This document shows, piece after piece, positions 55,567-64,000 of a stretch of DNA of 64,000 bases. The first letter of the stretch is position 1; every line of letters starts with the position of its first letter. Both the position numbers and the translations under genes were made by a program. The DNA is from Rhodoferax sp. PAMC 29310 (GTDB lineage: Bacteria; Pseudomonadota; Gammaproteobacteria; Burkholderiales; Burkholderiaceae_C), in contig NZ_CP072852.1 in assembly GCF_017948265.1 (NCBI RefSeq), forward strand, positions 1,426,001 to 1,490,000. Reading direction: 5' to 3'. The notes under the pieces were generated by a model. It was not told where the DNA came from, made no database searches, and saw only the letters and a list, made by a program, of their open reading frames with translations.

Positions 55567-56712
55567 ATGAATCCTGAAAAACAATACAAAATTGAAACGC
55601 TGGCGGTACACGCCGGCCACTCCGTCGATGTGGGCACGGGCGCTGTGACCGAGGCGATCCATCTTTCAACCACCTTTGAGCGGGACGCCGATGGCGGTTA
55701 CTCGCGCGGCTTTCTGTACTCACGCAATCACAACCCCAACCGCAACGCCCTCGAAGCGGCCATGGCAGCACTTGAAGGCGGAGAGGCAAGCGCGGCATTT
55801 GGATCGGGCTTGGCAGCAGTGACTGCCATCTTCCAGGGCCTGATGCCGGGGGATCACATCATTGCGCCGGCTGATATTTATCACGGTACTGCCAATGTGT
55901 TGAAACATCTGTTCGCCAAATGGAAAGTCACGGCGTCATTCATTGACATGACAAATCTGGACGGGGTGCGCAGTGCTTTAACGCCGCAGACCAAGATGAT
56001 CTGGATCGAAACGCCGTCCAACCCGCTGCTGCAATGTGTTGACATCACGGCCATCGCAGAGATTGCGCATCAACACGGTGCACGCGCCATTGCTGACAAC
56101 ACATTTGCGAGCCCCATTTTGCAGAAACCCCTGGAACTGGGATGCGATATGGTGATGCACGCCACCACAAAGTACCTTGGCGGACGCAGCGATGTGCTGG
56201 GCGGCGCGGTGGTGTCACGGCTGAATGACGATCACTTTGCCCAGTTGCGCACGGCTCAACTTTTTGGTGGTGCGGTGCCCTCGCCCTTTGACTGCTGGCT
56301 GGTCATGCGCAGCTTGCCTACGTTGCCCTACCGCATGCAGGCGCACTGCGCCAATGCGCAAAAGGTGGCGGAGTTTTTGCATGCGCACGACAAGGTCAGC
56401 GTGGTTCACTACCCCGGCCTCCAAGGCAACCCTTTCCATGCGCTGGCCAGCAAGCAAATGTCTGGTTTTGGCGGAATGCTCTCGTTCGAGGTCAAGGGGG
56501 GGAAAGACGCCGCGATGGCGTTGGCCGCCCATGTGGAAATTTTTACCCGTGCCACAAGCTTGGGCGGGGTTGAAAGCTTGATTGAGCACCGTGCCTCGAT
56601 TGAAGGCCCTGAGAGCAAGACGCCACAAGGTTTGTTACGCGTCTCCGTTGGGCTTGAACACGCGGATGATCTGATTGACGACTTGAATTCTGCGCTGACG
56701 CACTGCGCATGA
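55567..56712 (+). CDS. Cystathionine/methionine gamma-lyase-like PLP enzyme
   Basis: A 381-residue Cys/Met-metabolism PLP enzyme. The Schiff-base Lys is in MVMHATTKYLGGRSDVLGG near residue 200. PLP contacts are in FGSGLAAVTAIFQGLMPGDH and IADNTFASPILQKP; GVESLIEHRASIEG is near the end. The family includes gamma-synthases, gamma-lyases and methionine gamma-lyases. The neighbouring importer favours a degradative lyase acting on the imported amino acid. The stop overlaps the MFS start as ATGA. Confidence 0.88.
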   Translation: MNPEKQYKIETLAVHAGHSVDVGTGAVTEAIHLSTTFERDADGGYSRGFLYSRNHNPNRNALEAAMAALEGGEASAAFGSGLAAVTAIFQGLMPGDHIIAPADIYHGTANVLKHLFAKWKVTASFIDMTNLDGVRSALTPQTKMIWIETPSNPLLQCVDITAIAEIAHQHGARAIADNTFASPILQKPLELGCDMVMHATTKYLGGRSDVLGGAVVSRLNDDHFAQLRTAQLFGGAVPSPFDCWLVMRSLPTLPYRMQAHCANAQKVAEFLHAHDKVSVVHYPGLQGNPFHALASKQMSGFGGMLSFEVKGGKDAAMALAAHVEIFTRATSLGGVESLIEHRASIEGPESKTPQGLLRVSVGLEHADDLIDDLNSALTHCA

Positions 56713-57941
56713 ACCATCGGAGATGGGCTGTTGGGCTAATCGTATTAGCCCAATGGCTGGGCACCTCGCTGTGGTTTAGCCCGAATAGTGCGGCCGATGA
56801 GCTGATGCTGGCTTGGCACATCGGGCCTGCCCAGTTCGCCTGGTTGATTGCGGCCACTCAGTCGGGCTTCATTCTGGGCACCCTTTGGCTGGCATATTCT
56901 GGCTGGGCCGACCGGTATTCCACCAGCCGGGTGTTTGCCATTTCCTGCATGCTGGGGGCTGTCATCAATGGCGTTTTCTCCGGCGGATGGATTGGCTACG
57001 AAGGCGGCTTGGTGCTTCGTCTTGCCGTTGGTTTTTGCTTGGCTGGAATCTACCCTCTGGGCATGAAAATGATTGTCGGCTGGGTTGGCAACAAGTCGGG
57101 GGCGGCCCTGGGTTTGCTGGTGGGCATGCTGACCCTCGGCACCGCATTGCCTTATGGGGTGCGCGCCATGGGCGCCAGTTTGCCCTGGCAGGCCGTGATT
57201 CAGGTGTCTTCTGTTTTGGCATTGGTGGGGGCAGCTCTGGTATTTTTTCTAGGCGATGGCCCCCACTTGCAGCGGAGCACCGGCCAGCAAGGAAGCTCTT
57301 TCAGCCGCGCATTTAGCGTGTTCAAAATCGCGGATTTTCGGGCGGTCGCTTTGGGTTATTTTGGCCATATGTGGGAGCTCTATGCTTTTTGGGCGGTGCT
57401 GCCTTGGTTGGCCAAAGAGCTGATCAGTGCGGCGGGGCAATCCCCGTGGGGTGTACCGGCAACGGTGGCTTCGGTCAGTTTTTTTGGAATTTCCGTGGGC
57501 TTCCTGGGGTGTGTGTCTGGCGGACGAATGAGTCTCAAACTCGACAGCGCCTATGTGGCCGCAGCAGCCCTGTTTGCCTCTGGTCTGCTGTGTCTGATTT
57601 ACCCCTTGCTGAACCCAGAATGGGGCTTTCTTCGGTTTTTTGTGCTTCTTGCATGGGGATTTTTTGTGGTCGCCGACTCACCGCAGTTCTCCTCCATGGC
57701 CGCCAGAAGTTGCCCTGCGCAATGGGTTGGCAGTGCACTGGCGATACAAAACAGCATCGGGTTTTTAATCACCATTGTCAGCATCACAACGCTTCTTCAT
57801 TTTGTGGAAGTTTTAGGAGCGAAGGCCGTGTGGATATTGCTGCCCGGACCGGTGTTGGGATTGGTGGGCATGTGGCCCCTATTACAACGACGATGGTCGA
57901 CGCGGTGGGTTAATTTGGAAAAGATGAGGAACACAACATGA
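56709..57941 (+). CDS. MFS transporter
   Basis: A 410-residue major-facilitator protein with about 12 membrane segments. The first begins VGLIVLAQWLGTSLWFSPNS, a motif-A-like loop is YSGWADRYSTSRV, and later helices include LLGLLVGMLTLGTALPYGVR-like hydrophobic runs. It overlaps the lyase gene at one end and the amidohydrolase at the other, so it is part of the operon. Import of a second substrate form or export of the product (for example a 2-oxo acid) are both possible. Confidence 0.88.
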   Translation: MNHRRWAVGLIVLAQWLGTSLWFSPNSAADELMLAWHIGPAQFAWLIAATQSGFILGTLWLAYSGWADRYSTSRVFAISCMLGAVINGVFSGGWIGYEGGLVLRLAVGFCLAGIYPLGMKMIVGWVGNKSGAALGLLVGMLTLGTALPYGVRAMGASLPWQAVIQVSSVLALVGAALVFFLGDGPHLQRSTGQQGSSFSRAFSVFKIADFRAVALGYFGHMWELYAFWAVLPWLAKELISAAGQSPWGVPATVASVSFFGISVGFLGCVSGGRMSLKLDSAYVAAAALFASGLLCLIYPLLNPEWGFLRFFVLLAWGFFVVADSPQFSSMAARSCPAQWVGSALAIQNSIGFLITIVSITTLLHFVEVLGAKAVWILLPGPVLGLVGMWPLLQRRWSTRWVNLEKMRNTT

Positions 57942-59116
57942 ACGAATCTATCGCGGAAATTTCTGAAACCTTTCAAACCTACATGGTGGATATGCGGCGC
58001 AAAATGCACGCTAACCCCGAGTTGTCCTTCAAGGAACAGGCCACCTCTCAATTGGTACAGGAGGAACTTAAAAAACTCGGCATTCCTTTTGAGTTGGCTG
58101 GTGACTATGGAGTAGTCGCCACGATTGAGGGGAATAGTAAGCAACAGATGGTGGCTTTGCGTGCCGACATGGACGCCTTACCCATCAGGGAAAACAACGA
58201 GCACCTGGCCTATTGTTCAAAGAATTTAGGCGTCATGCATGCCTGTGGCCACGACGGTCATGTCGCGATGTTGCTGGGTGCCGCGAAGGTCTTTCAGCAG
58301 ATCAAGAGTCAGATGAATGGCACAGTCAAACTGTGTTTTCAACAAGCAGAGGAACGTGGGGGCGGCACGGCAGACATTTTGAAGCTGTTGGCACCCTTCC
58401 CCATCAAAAGTGCATTTGCTATCCATTTGTGGTCAGAGATTGAGAGTGGGAAATTTTCCGTTCAATCAGGTCCTCGAATGGCTGCGTGTGATATTTTCGA
58501 AATCCTGATTCAAGGGCTAGGTTGTCACGGGGCGACTCCGCAGAGAGGCATCGACCCTATTGTGGTCGCGTCATCGATTGTCATGAACACGTCCCATCTG
58601 ATCTCACGTGAGATCGACCCCACCCATGGCACTGCACTGACGTTTGGCAAACTGCATAGCGGAGACGCGGGGAACGTGATTCCAGACAAAGCGGTTTTGG
58701 CCGGAACCATCAGGACCACAGACAAAGCGGATCAGTCGCATTTGCAGTTAGCGTTGCGCCGGGTGGTCCAAAACACGGCAGACACGTACCGTGCCCAAGC
58801 TGAAATAAAAATCTCGCGCGGTGGCGGCATGCTGTTTAACGAGGCGCGCTCCAGCCAACGTGCGGAAAAGACAGTGACGGAACTATTTGGGGCAGATCAC
58901 TTGATCACGCACCCTTCGCTCATGGTGTCTGAGAATTTTGGTGATTTTCTGGACGTTTATCCGGGCTTAATGGCCTTGATTGGCGTTCAAAATGAAAGCT
59001 GTGGCGCGAACTTTCCGCACCATCACCCAAGTTTCAATATTGATGAAGCTGTTTTGCACAAAGGGGCTGCGCTGCATGTGGGCTATGCCTTGAATTGCTT
59101 CCTAGAGATCATCTAG
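57938..59116 (+). CDS. M20-family amidohydrolase (hippurate hydrolase / N-acyl amino-acid hydrolase type)
   Basis: A 392-residue metallopeptidase-like amidohydrolase. Metal ligands are visible in MHACGHDGHVAMLLG, in QPAEE-equivalent FQQAEERGGG, and near the end in SCGANFPHHHPSFNID. The dimerisation domain is in the middle (GLGCHGATPQRGIDPIVVAS). Such enzymes remove acyl groups from N-acyl amino acids. In this operon the substrate may be an N-acylated sulfur amino acid whose free form goes to the gamma-lyase-like enzyme. Confidence 0.9.
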   Translation: MNESIAEISETFQTYMVDMRRKMHANPELSFKEQATSQLVQEELKKLGIPFELAGDYGVVATIEGNSKQQMVALRADMDALPIRENNEHLAYCSKNLGVMHACGHDGHVAMLLGAAKVFQQIKSQMNGTVKLCFQQAEERGGGTADILKLLAPFPIKSAFAIHLWSEIESGKFSVQSGPRMAACDIFEILIQGLGCHGATPQRGIDPIVVASSIVMNTSHLISREIDPTHGTALTFGKLHSGDAGNVIPDKAVLAGTIRTTDKADQSHLQLALRRVVQNTADTYRAQAEIKISRGGGMLFNEARSSQRAEKTVTELFGADHLITHPSLMVSENFGDFLDVYPGLMALIGVQNESCGANFPHHHPSFNIDEAVLHKGAALHVGYALNCFLEII

Positions 59117-59289
59117 TTTGAATGGAGGCGACATGGAGAGGATTTCCTGACATGAATGTGACCCTGATTGGATGCAGCCGTTCGCGCGTTGGGGTTTTGG
59201 CGAATCGGTAAGAACGTTTTCGCCGCGTTCTCGATTGTGGCCCCCCCCCCAACGGAATCAGCGTTGAACTGAGAGGCAGGAGCGCTGCT

Positions 59290-59721
59290 CTAAGCGGGAG
59301 GTAGGGCGAAGCGCTCAATTAAGGCTTGGCGCTTAGAGGGCAGAAAGTTGATGCGCTCAATGTCCCGATGGACGGCCTCAACCACCCGTGGGTCCATGAC
59401 TCGGAACCACAACGGCGGCAGATAGCTAGCAAAAACATGCCGAAGTAACCCGAGGGAAGCCTGGGAAAATCGCGCAGTGACTGGTAGCTGCGCCCCGGGT
59501 GGGCGTGGCAATGCCTCGACCTTAAGCCTCACCCCTTGTAAGCCATGGTTGGATGAGGTTTGATATGTAGATTTGGTCTTGCTGATTTTCGACCGGGTCT
59601 GCGTTTGTGTGAATTTGCGCCGAGCAAACCAAAGGCTTTCTCCAGCAAGGCAGCCAGACACTCCAGTCCGATCACCAATCTGGGCAAGATTCGCTGCAAA
59701 CACGCACCCGCATAGGCCCAA
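59290..59721 (-). CDS. Hypothetical protein
   Basis: A frame of up to 143 codons, not recognised. The C-terminal half looks like a real protein domain: LKVEALPRPPGAQLPVTARF, LLRHVFASYLPPLWFRVMDP, and HRDIERINFLPSKRQALIER. The N-terminal half (GCVFAANLAQIGDRTGVSGC) is low in conserved-looking features and the start is not fixed; no ribosome-binding site is clear. It may be a shortened remnant of a longer gene. Confidence 0.4.
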   Translation of the reverse strand: MGLCGCVFAANLAQIGDRTGVSGCLAGESLWFARRKFTQTQTRSKISKTKSTYQTSSNHGLQGVRLKVEALPRPPGAQLPVTARFSQASLGLLRHVFASYLPPLWFRVMDPRVVEAVHRDIERINFLPSKRQALIERFALPPA

Positions 59722-60186
59722 AAACGGGTACTCGCCGTTTCTAGTTGTCTGACCGGTTACGCTGCACTCCTGTCAACGTTCTTTACGCCGCCAATGTCAG
59801 CAATATGATTCAGTCGAGGTGAATTGAAGGGCGGCTATATGGAACTCCGCGGTTAATCCGGTGAGTTTTCCATGTTGGGTTCTAAGACCGGTATCGGGCA
59901 GGCATTTCGCCGAAATGAAATTCGGCTTTGGGCACGATGCCGAAGTTCATGAACGGCCGGTTGTTGGCAGTGAGCTGTACTGGCCCAAAGGAGTCGGTCT
60001 GGTGACAATTTCAACGTTGACGATCTACCGCACGACGGATTCGATCAAAGGCAGTTGTTTGAAGACTGCTTCATGAGCATTTGGTTCGGAGTGGTCACAC
60101 CGTCGAGATCCAGAAAGAGCATCATGATGTTGGACCGGTCGTAGCATTGACTCTTAGATTCCCAATCTTTGCGTTCGTTGCCCATA
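59722..60186. other. Non-coding region with a possible HAD-gene fragment
   Basis: No intact gene. On the minus strand at about 60060-60130 the sequence MMLFLDLDGVTTPNQ looks like the first motif of a HAD-type protein, but the frame ends after a few codons (SSNNCL). It is probably a gene relic. Confidence 0.35.
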
Positions 60187-60218
60187 GTTATCCTGAGTTT
60201 TTACAAACTCAGGATAAC
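60187..60218. repeat. Perfect 14-bp inverted repeat at the end of the exonuclease gene
   Basis: GTTATCCTGAGTTT and AAACTCAGGATAAC around a TTAC loop. The exonuclease stop codon (60209-60211) lies inside the right arm. No U-run follows on either strand, so an unusual terminator or mRNA-protecting hairpin is more likely than a standard one. Confidence 0.8.
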
Positions 60219-60727
60219 GTCTCAATCCGCTGGATGGGCTCCATGAAGGTGCGCCAAGCATGGTCGCCAACCTTCAGCGCCCGCGCATCGGCCAGAGCAT
60301 GGTGTGGGGGCCAGTCTTTGGTGTAGGTTTGGTTTAGTGCCTGCTCAAATACCGGGTGCGTGATGGTATGACTGTCCAGATACAGCTGTTTAGCGAAGTC
60401 ATTAGGCGGCTTACTGTGAGGTCGCCCAAGCATGGCGACAGCCAGCAACCTCCAATCCCACTCATAATCATAAATAACAGTGGCGGGTTCTGGCAACTGT
60501 TTGAACCATTCCCGCACCCTGTCGGTTAGTTGTGGACGGCTACAAGCCGAATCAGGCACGCGGCCCAGCAAGGGCAGCACGGTGTCATTCACAAAGTCGC
60601 TGCAATCCTGCGGGTAGTAGTCGGTTCGCTCGGCGTAAAACTCGCGTCCATCCTCACTCACCAGCGCGATGCTGATGAGGTCAGGTCGGGCGAATTTTGT
60701 AAATTCGGTGTCAAGGAAAACTAGCAT
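60209..60727 (-). CDS. DEDD-type 3'-5' exoribonuclease-like protein
   Basis: A 172-residue nuclease of the Rv2179c-like 3'-5' exoribonuclease group. The acidic residues are LVFLDTEFTKFARPDL at the start, the middle Asp in IYDYEWDWRLL, and HHALADARALKV near the end with the D of the fourth motif. ATG 60727 puts the first motif at residues 5-7; the longer open frame is not needed. Substrate is likely RNA with a 3' overhang, judged from the family. It is alone. Confidence 0.85.
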   Translation of the reverse strand: MLVFLDTEFTKFARPDLISIALVSEDGREFYAERTDYYPQDCSDFVNDTVLPLLGRVPDSACSRPQLTDRVREWFKQLPEPATVIYDYEWDWRLLAVAMLGRPHSKPPNDFAKQLYLDSHTITHPVFEQALNQTYTKDWPPHHALADARALKVGDHAWRTFMEPIQRIETLS

Positions 60728-61017
60728 GGCTCGGATTTGTTGGCGCCGTTTGAATCTTGACATGCAGAGGTGCGGCAGAAATTTTGGACTGGTTTATGCC
60801 ATAAGTCCGAAGATGTTTTTTTTAATTGTCATATCTTCTCACCGCCCTGCAGTACATCAAAGTGTGCCCCTGTCCTTTCAGTGGTTTACTGGCCCTTCGT
60901 TGCGACCACTTTTCCTCAATGTCGAAGTTGCAGCCCTCACCGTCAATGACCGTTTCCACCCGATTGCCGACCGCTCAAAGCCCGCCTCAATAAACCACAA
61001 CCCGTTCAAAAAATCCG
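60728..61017. other. Short gap between umuC and the exonuclease
   Basis: 290 bp with no gene seen. It follows umuC on the minus strand and should contain the umuDC terminator and the exonuclease promoter. Confidence 0.35.
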
Positions 61018-62316
61018 TTAAGCCCGTGCCACCGGCATATCCGCCCAGCAGGTGGTGTAGCCGGGCGTGCGCCGCTCTTGCTTCATGGCCCAAACCCGGT
61101 TGTCACTCGCCAGTCCGGCACTGGCCAGCAGGACGGTGCCCCGGCCGTATCGCAGATTCAGGCCATCGAGGGTTGTCATCAACCGCCCCCGGTCTTCTTC
61201 CTCATCTTCTTCCAGTGCCAGTTCACCCTGCTGCACCGTGTCAGGCTGCAAGCCCAGCAGCATGACGCCAGCCTTGGCCAGCTTGAATCCAGGGCGGTAG
61301 ATGGCCGCCAGCCCGTTGAGCGCAGCGGTGACGATCACGGCGGTGTCGGCACTGGGCCGGCGCAGCGGTACGGTGGTGGAGCGACTGTATTGAGCGTCTT
61401 GGCGAAATGGACTGGTGCGAATGAATACCAGCACCTGACTGACCAGGCTTCTTTGCTTGCGAAGTTTCACCGCTGCCCGGCTGGCAAAGTCTGTCACGGC
61501 TTCATTCAGGTCCGCCAACTCGGTCACTGGATGACCAAAGGAGCGGGTACAGGCAATCTCCTGCTTAGGCTTGGGTGCGTGCTCCAGCTCGATACACGAC
61601 GTGCCCTGCAGCTCCCGGACGGTACGCTCCACCACCACGCCCCAGCGGCTGCGCACCATGGCTGCGTCCAGTCCGGCCAGTTTCAGCACCGTGGTGATGC
61701 CTGCAGCATTGAGTTGTTTGCTGAGCTGGCGGCCCACGCCCCAGACTTCGTTGATCGCGGTGGCGGCCAACACGGCATCGAGTTCAGTCGGCGCCAAGGC
61801 GCTCAGGTCGCAGACCTGGGCCAGGTGCTCCGGATAGCTGCCGGGCTTGCGTTCGGCGGTCTTGGCCACGTAGTTGCCCAGCTTCGCCAAAGTCTTGGTG
61901 GCGCCAATGCCAATGCCGCAGGGGATGCCGACCCACTGCAGGATGCGCGAGCGTATCTTGTGGCTGCGCACCGTCAGGTCGCCCCGCACGCCCGTCATGT
62001 CGATAAACGACTCGTCAATCGAGTAAATCTCCTGCTGCGGGCCTAGGCCGGCGGCGAGACTCATCATGCGGTCGCTCAAGTCACCATACAGGGCAAAGTT
62101 AGCCGACAGTGCGACCAACCCGTCAGAGTCGGCCAGGTGCTTGATCTTGAACCAGGGTGCCCCCATGGCAATGCCCAGGGCCTTGGCTTCGTTGCTGCGA
62201 GCGATAGCACAGCCGTCGTTGTTGGACAGCACCACCACTGGTCGGTCCTGCAGGCTGGGGCGAAAGACGCGCTCACAGCTCACGTAAAAGTTGTTGCCGT
62301 CCACCAAGGCGTACAT
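61018..62316 (-). CDS. umuC: Y-family DNA polymerase V subunit
   Basis: A 432-residue translesion polymerase. The catalytic acidic residues are in [18 protein letters not shown] and [13 protein letters not shown]. Conserved elements are [20 protein letters not shown] and the thumb/little finger region with [17 protein letters not shown]. The gene starts 10 bp after umuD, so both are made under SOS control. The length is usual for UmuC. Confidence 0.95.
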   Translation of the reverse strand: MYALVDGNNFYVSCERVFRPSLQDRPVVVLSNNDGCAIARSNEAKALGIAMGAPWFKIKHLADSDGLVALSANFALYGDLSDRMMSLAAGLGPQQEIYSIDESFIDMTGVRGDLTVRSHKIRSRILQWVGIPCGIGIGATKTLAKLGNYVAKTAERKPGSYPEHLAQVCDLSALAPTELDAVLAATAINEVWGVGRQLSKQLNAAGITTVLKLAGLDAAMVRSRWGVVVERTVRELQGTSCIELEHAPKPKQEIACTRSFGHPVTELADLNEAVTDFASRAAVKLRKQRSLVSQVLVFIRTSPFRQDAQYSRSTTVPLRRPSADTAVIVTAALNGLAAIYRPGFKLAKAGVMLLGLQPDTVQQGELALEEDEEEDRGRLMTTLDGLNLRYGRGTVLLASAGLASDNRVWAMKQERRTPGYTTCWADMPVARA

Positions 62317-62326
62317 GGGGCAGCAC

Positions 62327-62770
62327 TCAGACGCGAAACTGCTTGATGGCGGCGATCACCACCCCCCAGATTTCCAGCGTCTGGCCATCTTTGGGAGTGA
62401 TGTCGGCAAAGGTGGGGTTGGCGGCCTTGAGTTTGATGCGCCCGCCGCGCTGGTACAGGGTCTTGCACACAAAGTCGCCATCAACCACGGCCACCACCAC
62501 CTGCCCGGAGCGCGGCGTGATGGCACGGTCCACCATCACCACATCGTTGTCAAAGATGCCCGCCTCAATCATGGATTCACCACGCACCCGCAGCAAATAG
62601 GTGGCCTGAGGGTGGCGCATCAACTGCGCCATCAAGTCAACCCGCTGCACGACATGGTCCTCGGCAGGCGAGGGAAAGCCAGCCGTGATCCGGCATGGCA
62701 GTGCATTTACCCAGAGTGGGGCCTGGGAAATTGGGACAGGCGTGTGGAGGTCTAGGATGGCGTGCGACAT
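62327..62770 (-). CDS. umuD: UmuD-type SOS mutagenesis protease
   Basis: A 147-residue LexA-like self-cleaving protein that becomes UmuD' and joins UmuC. The cleavage site is the Ala-Gly pair in [13 protein letters not shown] near residue 30. The catalytic Ser is in [14 protein letters not shown] and the Lys in [13 protein letters not shown]. The ATG at 62770 stands only 4 bases from the LexA box, with no ribosome-binding site between, so the mRNA may be leaderless. Confidence 0.94.
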   Translation of the reverse strand: MSHAILDLHTPVPISQAPLWVNALPCRITAGFPSPAEDHVVQRVDLMAQLMRHPQATYLLRVRGESMIEAGIFDNDVVMVDRAITPRSGQVVVAVVDGDFVCKTLYQRGGRIKLKAANPTFADITPKDGQTLEIWGVVIAAIKQFRV

Positions 62771-62774
62771 ATGA

Positions 62775-62790
62775 CTGTTGTTTTATACAG
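62775..62790 (-). promoter_or_regulatory. LexA (SOS) box before umuDC
   Basis: CTGTTGTTTTATACAG fits the CTGT-N8-ACAG LexA consensus exactly. Read on the minus strand it contains TATAAA, a good -10 element, so LexA would block the polymerase directly. Confidence 0.93.
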
Positions 62791-63140
62791 CATAGTATCC
62801 CACCCCGTGTCATCACCCACTGCCTTCTTTTTAAGCGCAGCCCGCAAGCCTAGCACTGGCGCCACATCGAACAGTTGTTCAATGACTTATCCACAGCTTA
62901 GACCACAGGTCGTGGGGGTAACTTGGTAAGAAGCCCCGGATTTAGGGTGTGACTGGAAGACCAGAATCAGGTTTGCCTCGGGATCAGACGATCATCTGTT
63001 TGTTGATTGAGGATTGACTCGAAACTGAAACTGGCCTAACCAAGCGAATTCCATTGGACAGCCCTACGCAGTAGCGGTCACGGTGTTTACCGGCCAAGAG
63101 CCGTTATGCTGCTTGGAAGAATCACCTCACGGAGCGCGCA
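62791..63140. other. Region between umuD and the alcohol dehydrogenase gene
   Basis: 350 bp with no gene. It holds one isolated TTATCCACA at 62887-62895, which matches a DnaA box, and must carry the promoter of the gene at 63141. Confidence 0.35.
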
Positions 63141-64000
63141 ATGACAACACCTTCCCATCTCAGCGGCCTGCAACTTCGTTCACTGGTCAAAGCCACCGGT
63201 GAATTAGAACTGTCTCTCGTCAGTGTTGAGACTCCCCAGCCCGGCCCCGACGAAGTGGTGGTGCGCGTCGAGGCCACGCCCATCAATCCGTCGGACATTG
63301 GTCTGCTCTTTGGAGCGGCAGACTTGAGCAGTGCCAAAGCATCGGGGACAGAAAGTAGTCCGATGGTCACCATGCGCATCCCAGAACGCGCAATGAACAG
63401 CATGGTCGCCCGCGTGGGGCAATCGATGGCGGTGGGCAATGAAGGCGCTGGTGTTGTCGTGGCAACAGGCCACTCCCCGGCGGCGAAGGCTTTCATGGGC
63501 AAGACGGTGGCAATTTTGGGCGGCGCCATGTATGCCCAATACCGCACCATCAAGTTTGACCAGTGTCTCGAGCTGCCCGAAGGTGCCACCTCAGCCGATG
63601 GAGCATCCTGCTTCGTGAATCCATTGACCGCACTGGGCATGGTCGAGACCATGCGCCGGGAGGGTCATAAGGCACTGGTGCATACCGCAGCAGCGTCGAA
63701 TCTCGGACAAATGCTCAACAAGATCTGTATCAAAGACCAAATTGGCCTGGTCAACATCGTGCGCAAGCCTGAGCAGGCGGCCCTGTTAAAGGGCCTGGGT
63801 GCCCCATACGTGTGCGACGCCTCTTCGCCCACTTTCATGTCAGACCTGACCCAGGCGCTGGTGAATACAGGGGCTACCATCGCTTTTGATGCGACAGGTG
63901 GCGGCAAGCTGGCAGGCCAAATCCTGACCTGTATGGAGGCAGCGCTCAATAGCACTGCCGCCGAGTACAGCCGGTACGGCTCAACCACGCTCAAGCAGGT
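63141..64000 (+). CDS. Zinc-type alcohol dehydrogenase / quinone-oxidoreductase-like protein, 3' end outside window
   Basis: At least 286 residues of a medium-chain dehydrogenase/reductase. ATG 63141 starts TTPSHLSGLQLRSLVKATGE, the substrate domain has VRVEATPINPSDIGLLFGAA and GNEGAGVVVATG, and the cofactor fold begins KALVHTAAASNLGQMLNKIC. The zinc-ligand Cys/His set is absent, so it is more like the non-zinc quinone-oxidoreductase subgroup. GGAGCGCGCA stands before the ATG. The gene runs off the right edge. Confidence 0.85.
   Translation, partial: MTTPSHLSGLQLRSLVKATGELELSLVSVETPQPGPDEVVVRVEATPINPSDIGLLFGAADLSSAKASGTESSPMVTMRIPERAMNSMVARVGQSMAVGNEGAGVVVATGHSPAAKAFMGKTVAILGGAMYAQYRTIKFDQCLELPEGATSADGASCFVNPLTALGMVETMRREGHKALVHTAAASNLGQMLNKICIKDQIGLVNIVRKPEQAALLKGLGAPYVCDASSPTFMSDLTQALVNTGATIAFDATGGGKLAGQILTCMEAALNSTAAEYSRYGSTTLKQ

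Noticed and set aside
59236..59245. Run of about ten C residues as a phase-variable tract
   Set aside because: It does not lie in a supported gene, so no frame would be switched; it may also be a sequencing artefact.
59861..60076. 71-codon plus-strand frame between the hypothetical gene and the exonuclease
   Set aside because: No start signal or family-like sequence; the minus strand here shows a possible HAD relic instead.
62887..62895. TTATCCACA, a DnaA-box match
   Set aside because: A single box without neighbours, A/T-rich unwinding region or dnaA/dnaN; a chance match is likely. A similar match at about 37218 is inside a dispersed repeat.

Overview
This 64-kb window looks like the chromosome of a betaproteobacterium of the Comamonadaceae, near Rhodoferax or Polaromonas. 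The evidence is the protein character throughout, choXWV next to betBA, several tripartite TctABC and TAXI-TRAP uptake systems, hpnCDE squalene genes, and a scattered short repeat of a kind I associate with this family. No species can be named from the sequence alone.

Layout. 1-5.6 kb, minus strand: the 5' part of trigger factor, tRNA-Leu(UAG), and an RND efflux pump with its lipoprotein adaptor. 5.7-8.8 kb, plus: hpnCDE, which make squalene. 8.8-14.6 kb, housekeeping: a YidB-like protein, PPK2, a HAD hydrolase, ferrochelatase, an orphan flagellar-rod-like small protein, and alpha-glucan phosphorylase. 15.1-21.4 kb, plus: choXWV-betB-betA, choline uptake and oxidation to glycine betaine. 21.5-27 kb: tctCBA divergent from a tctDE-type two-component system. 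27-37.2 kb: two nearly identical TAXI binding proteins around a DctBD-like two-component system, a broken LysR gene and an FMN-dependent 2-hydroxyacid dehydrogenase, followed by a fused TRAP permease and a DUF1850 protein. A sigma-54 promoter fits upstream of the second TAXI gene. 37.2-42.7 kb: an Mrr-like membrane protein, a methyltransferase, a DUF1993 protein, an S4 protein and manC.

42.75-51.2 kb is an accessory island. An IS3-family element cuts off the end of a minus-strand three-gene operon. The operon holds an unknown protein split by an IS5-family element, a protein with two HKN motifs like tyrosyl-DNA phosphodiesterase 1, and an SNF2-like helicase. The helicase has six copies of a 7-bp repeat between motifs I and Ia; the copy number present puts the two parts in different frames. 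It also has a nonsense codon, a single-base frameshift and a lost 3' end, so this copy of the operon is decayed. A relic of a tyrosine recombinase lies upstream. The gene content suggests a DNA-processing or anti-phage system; the function is inference.

51.7-59.1 kb: a TetR regulator divergent from metNIQ, a gamma-lyase-like PLP enzyme, an MFS carrier and an M20 amidohydrolase, probably one unit for importing and breaking down a sulfur amino acid or its acylated form. 59-64 kb: a hypothetical gene, a DEDD exonuclease, umuDC under a LexA box that almost touches the umuD start, and the beginning of a zinc-type alcohol dehydrogenase-like gene running off the end.
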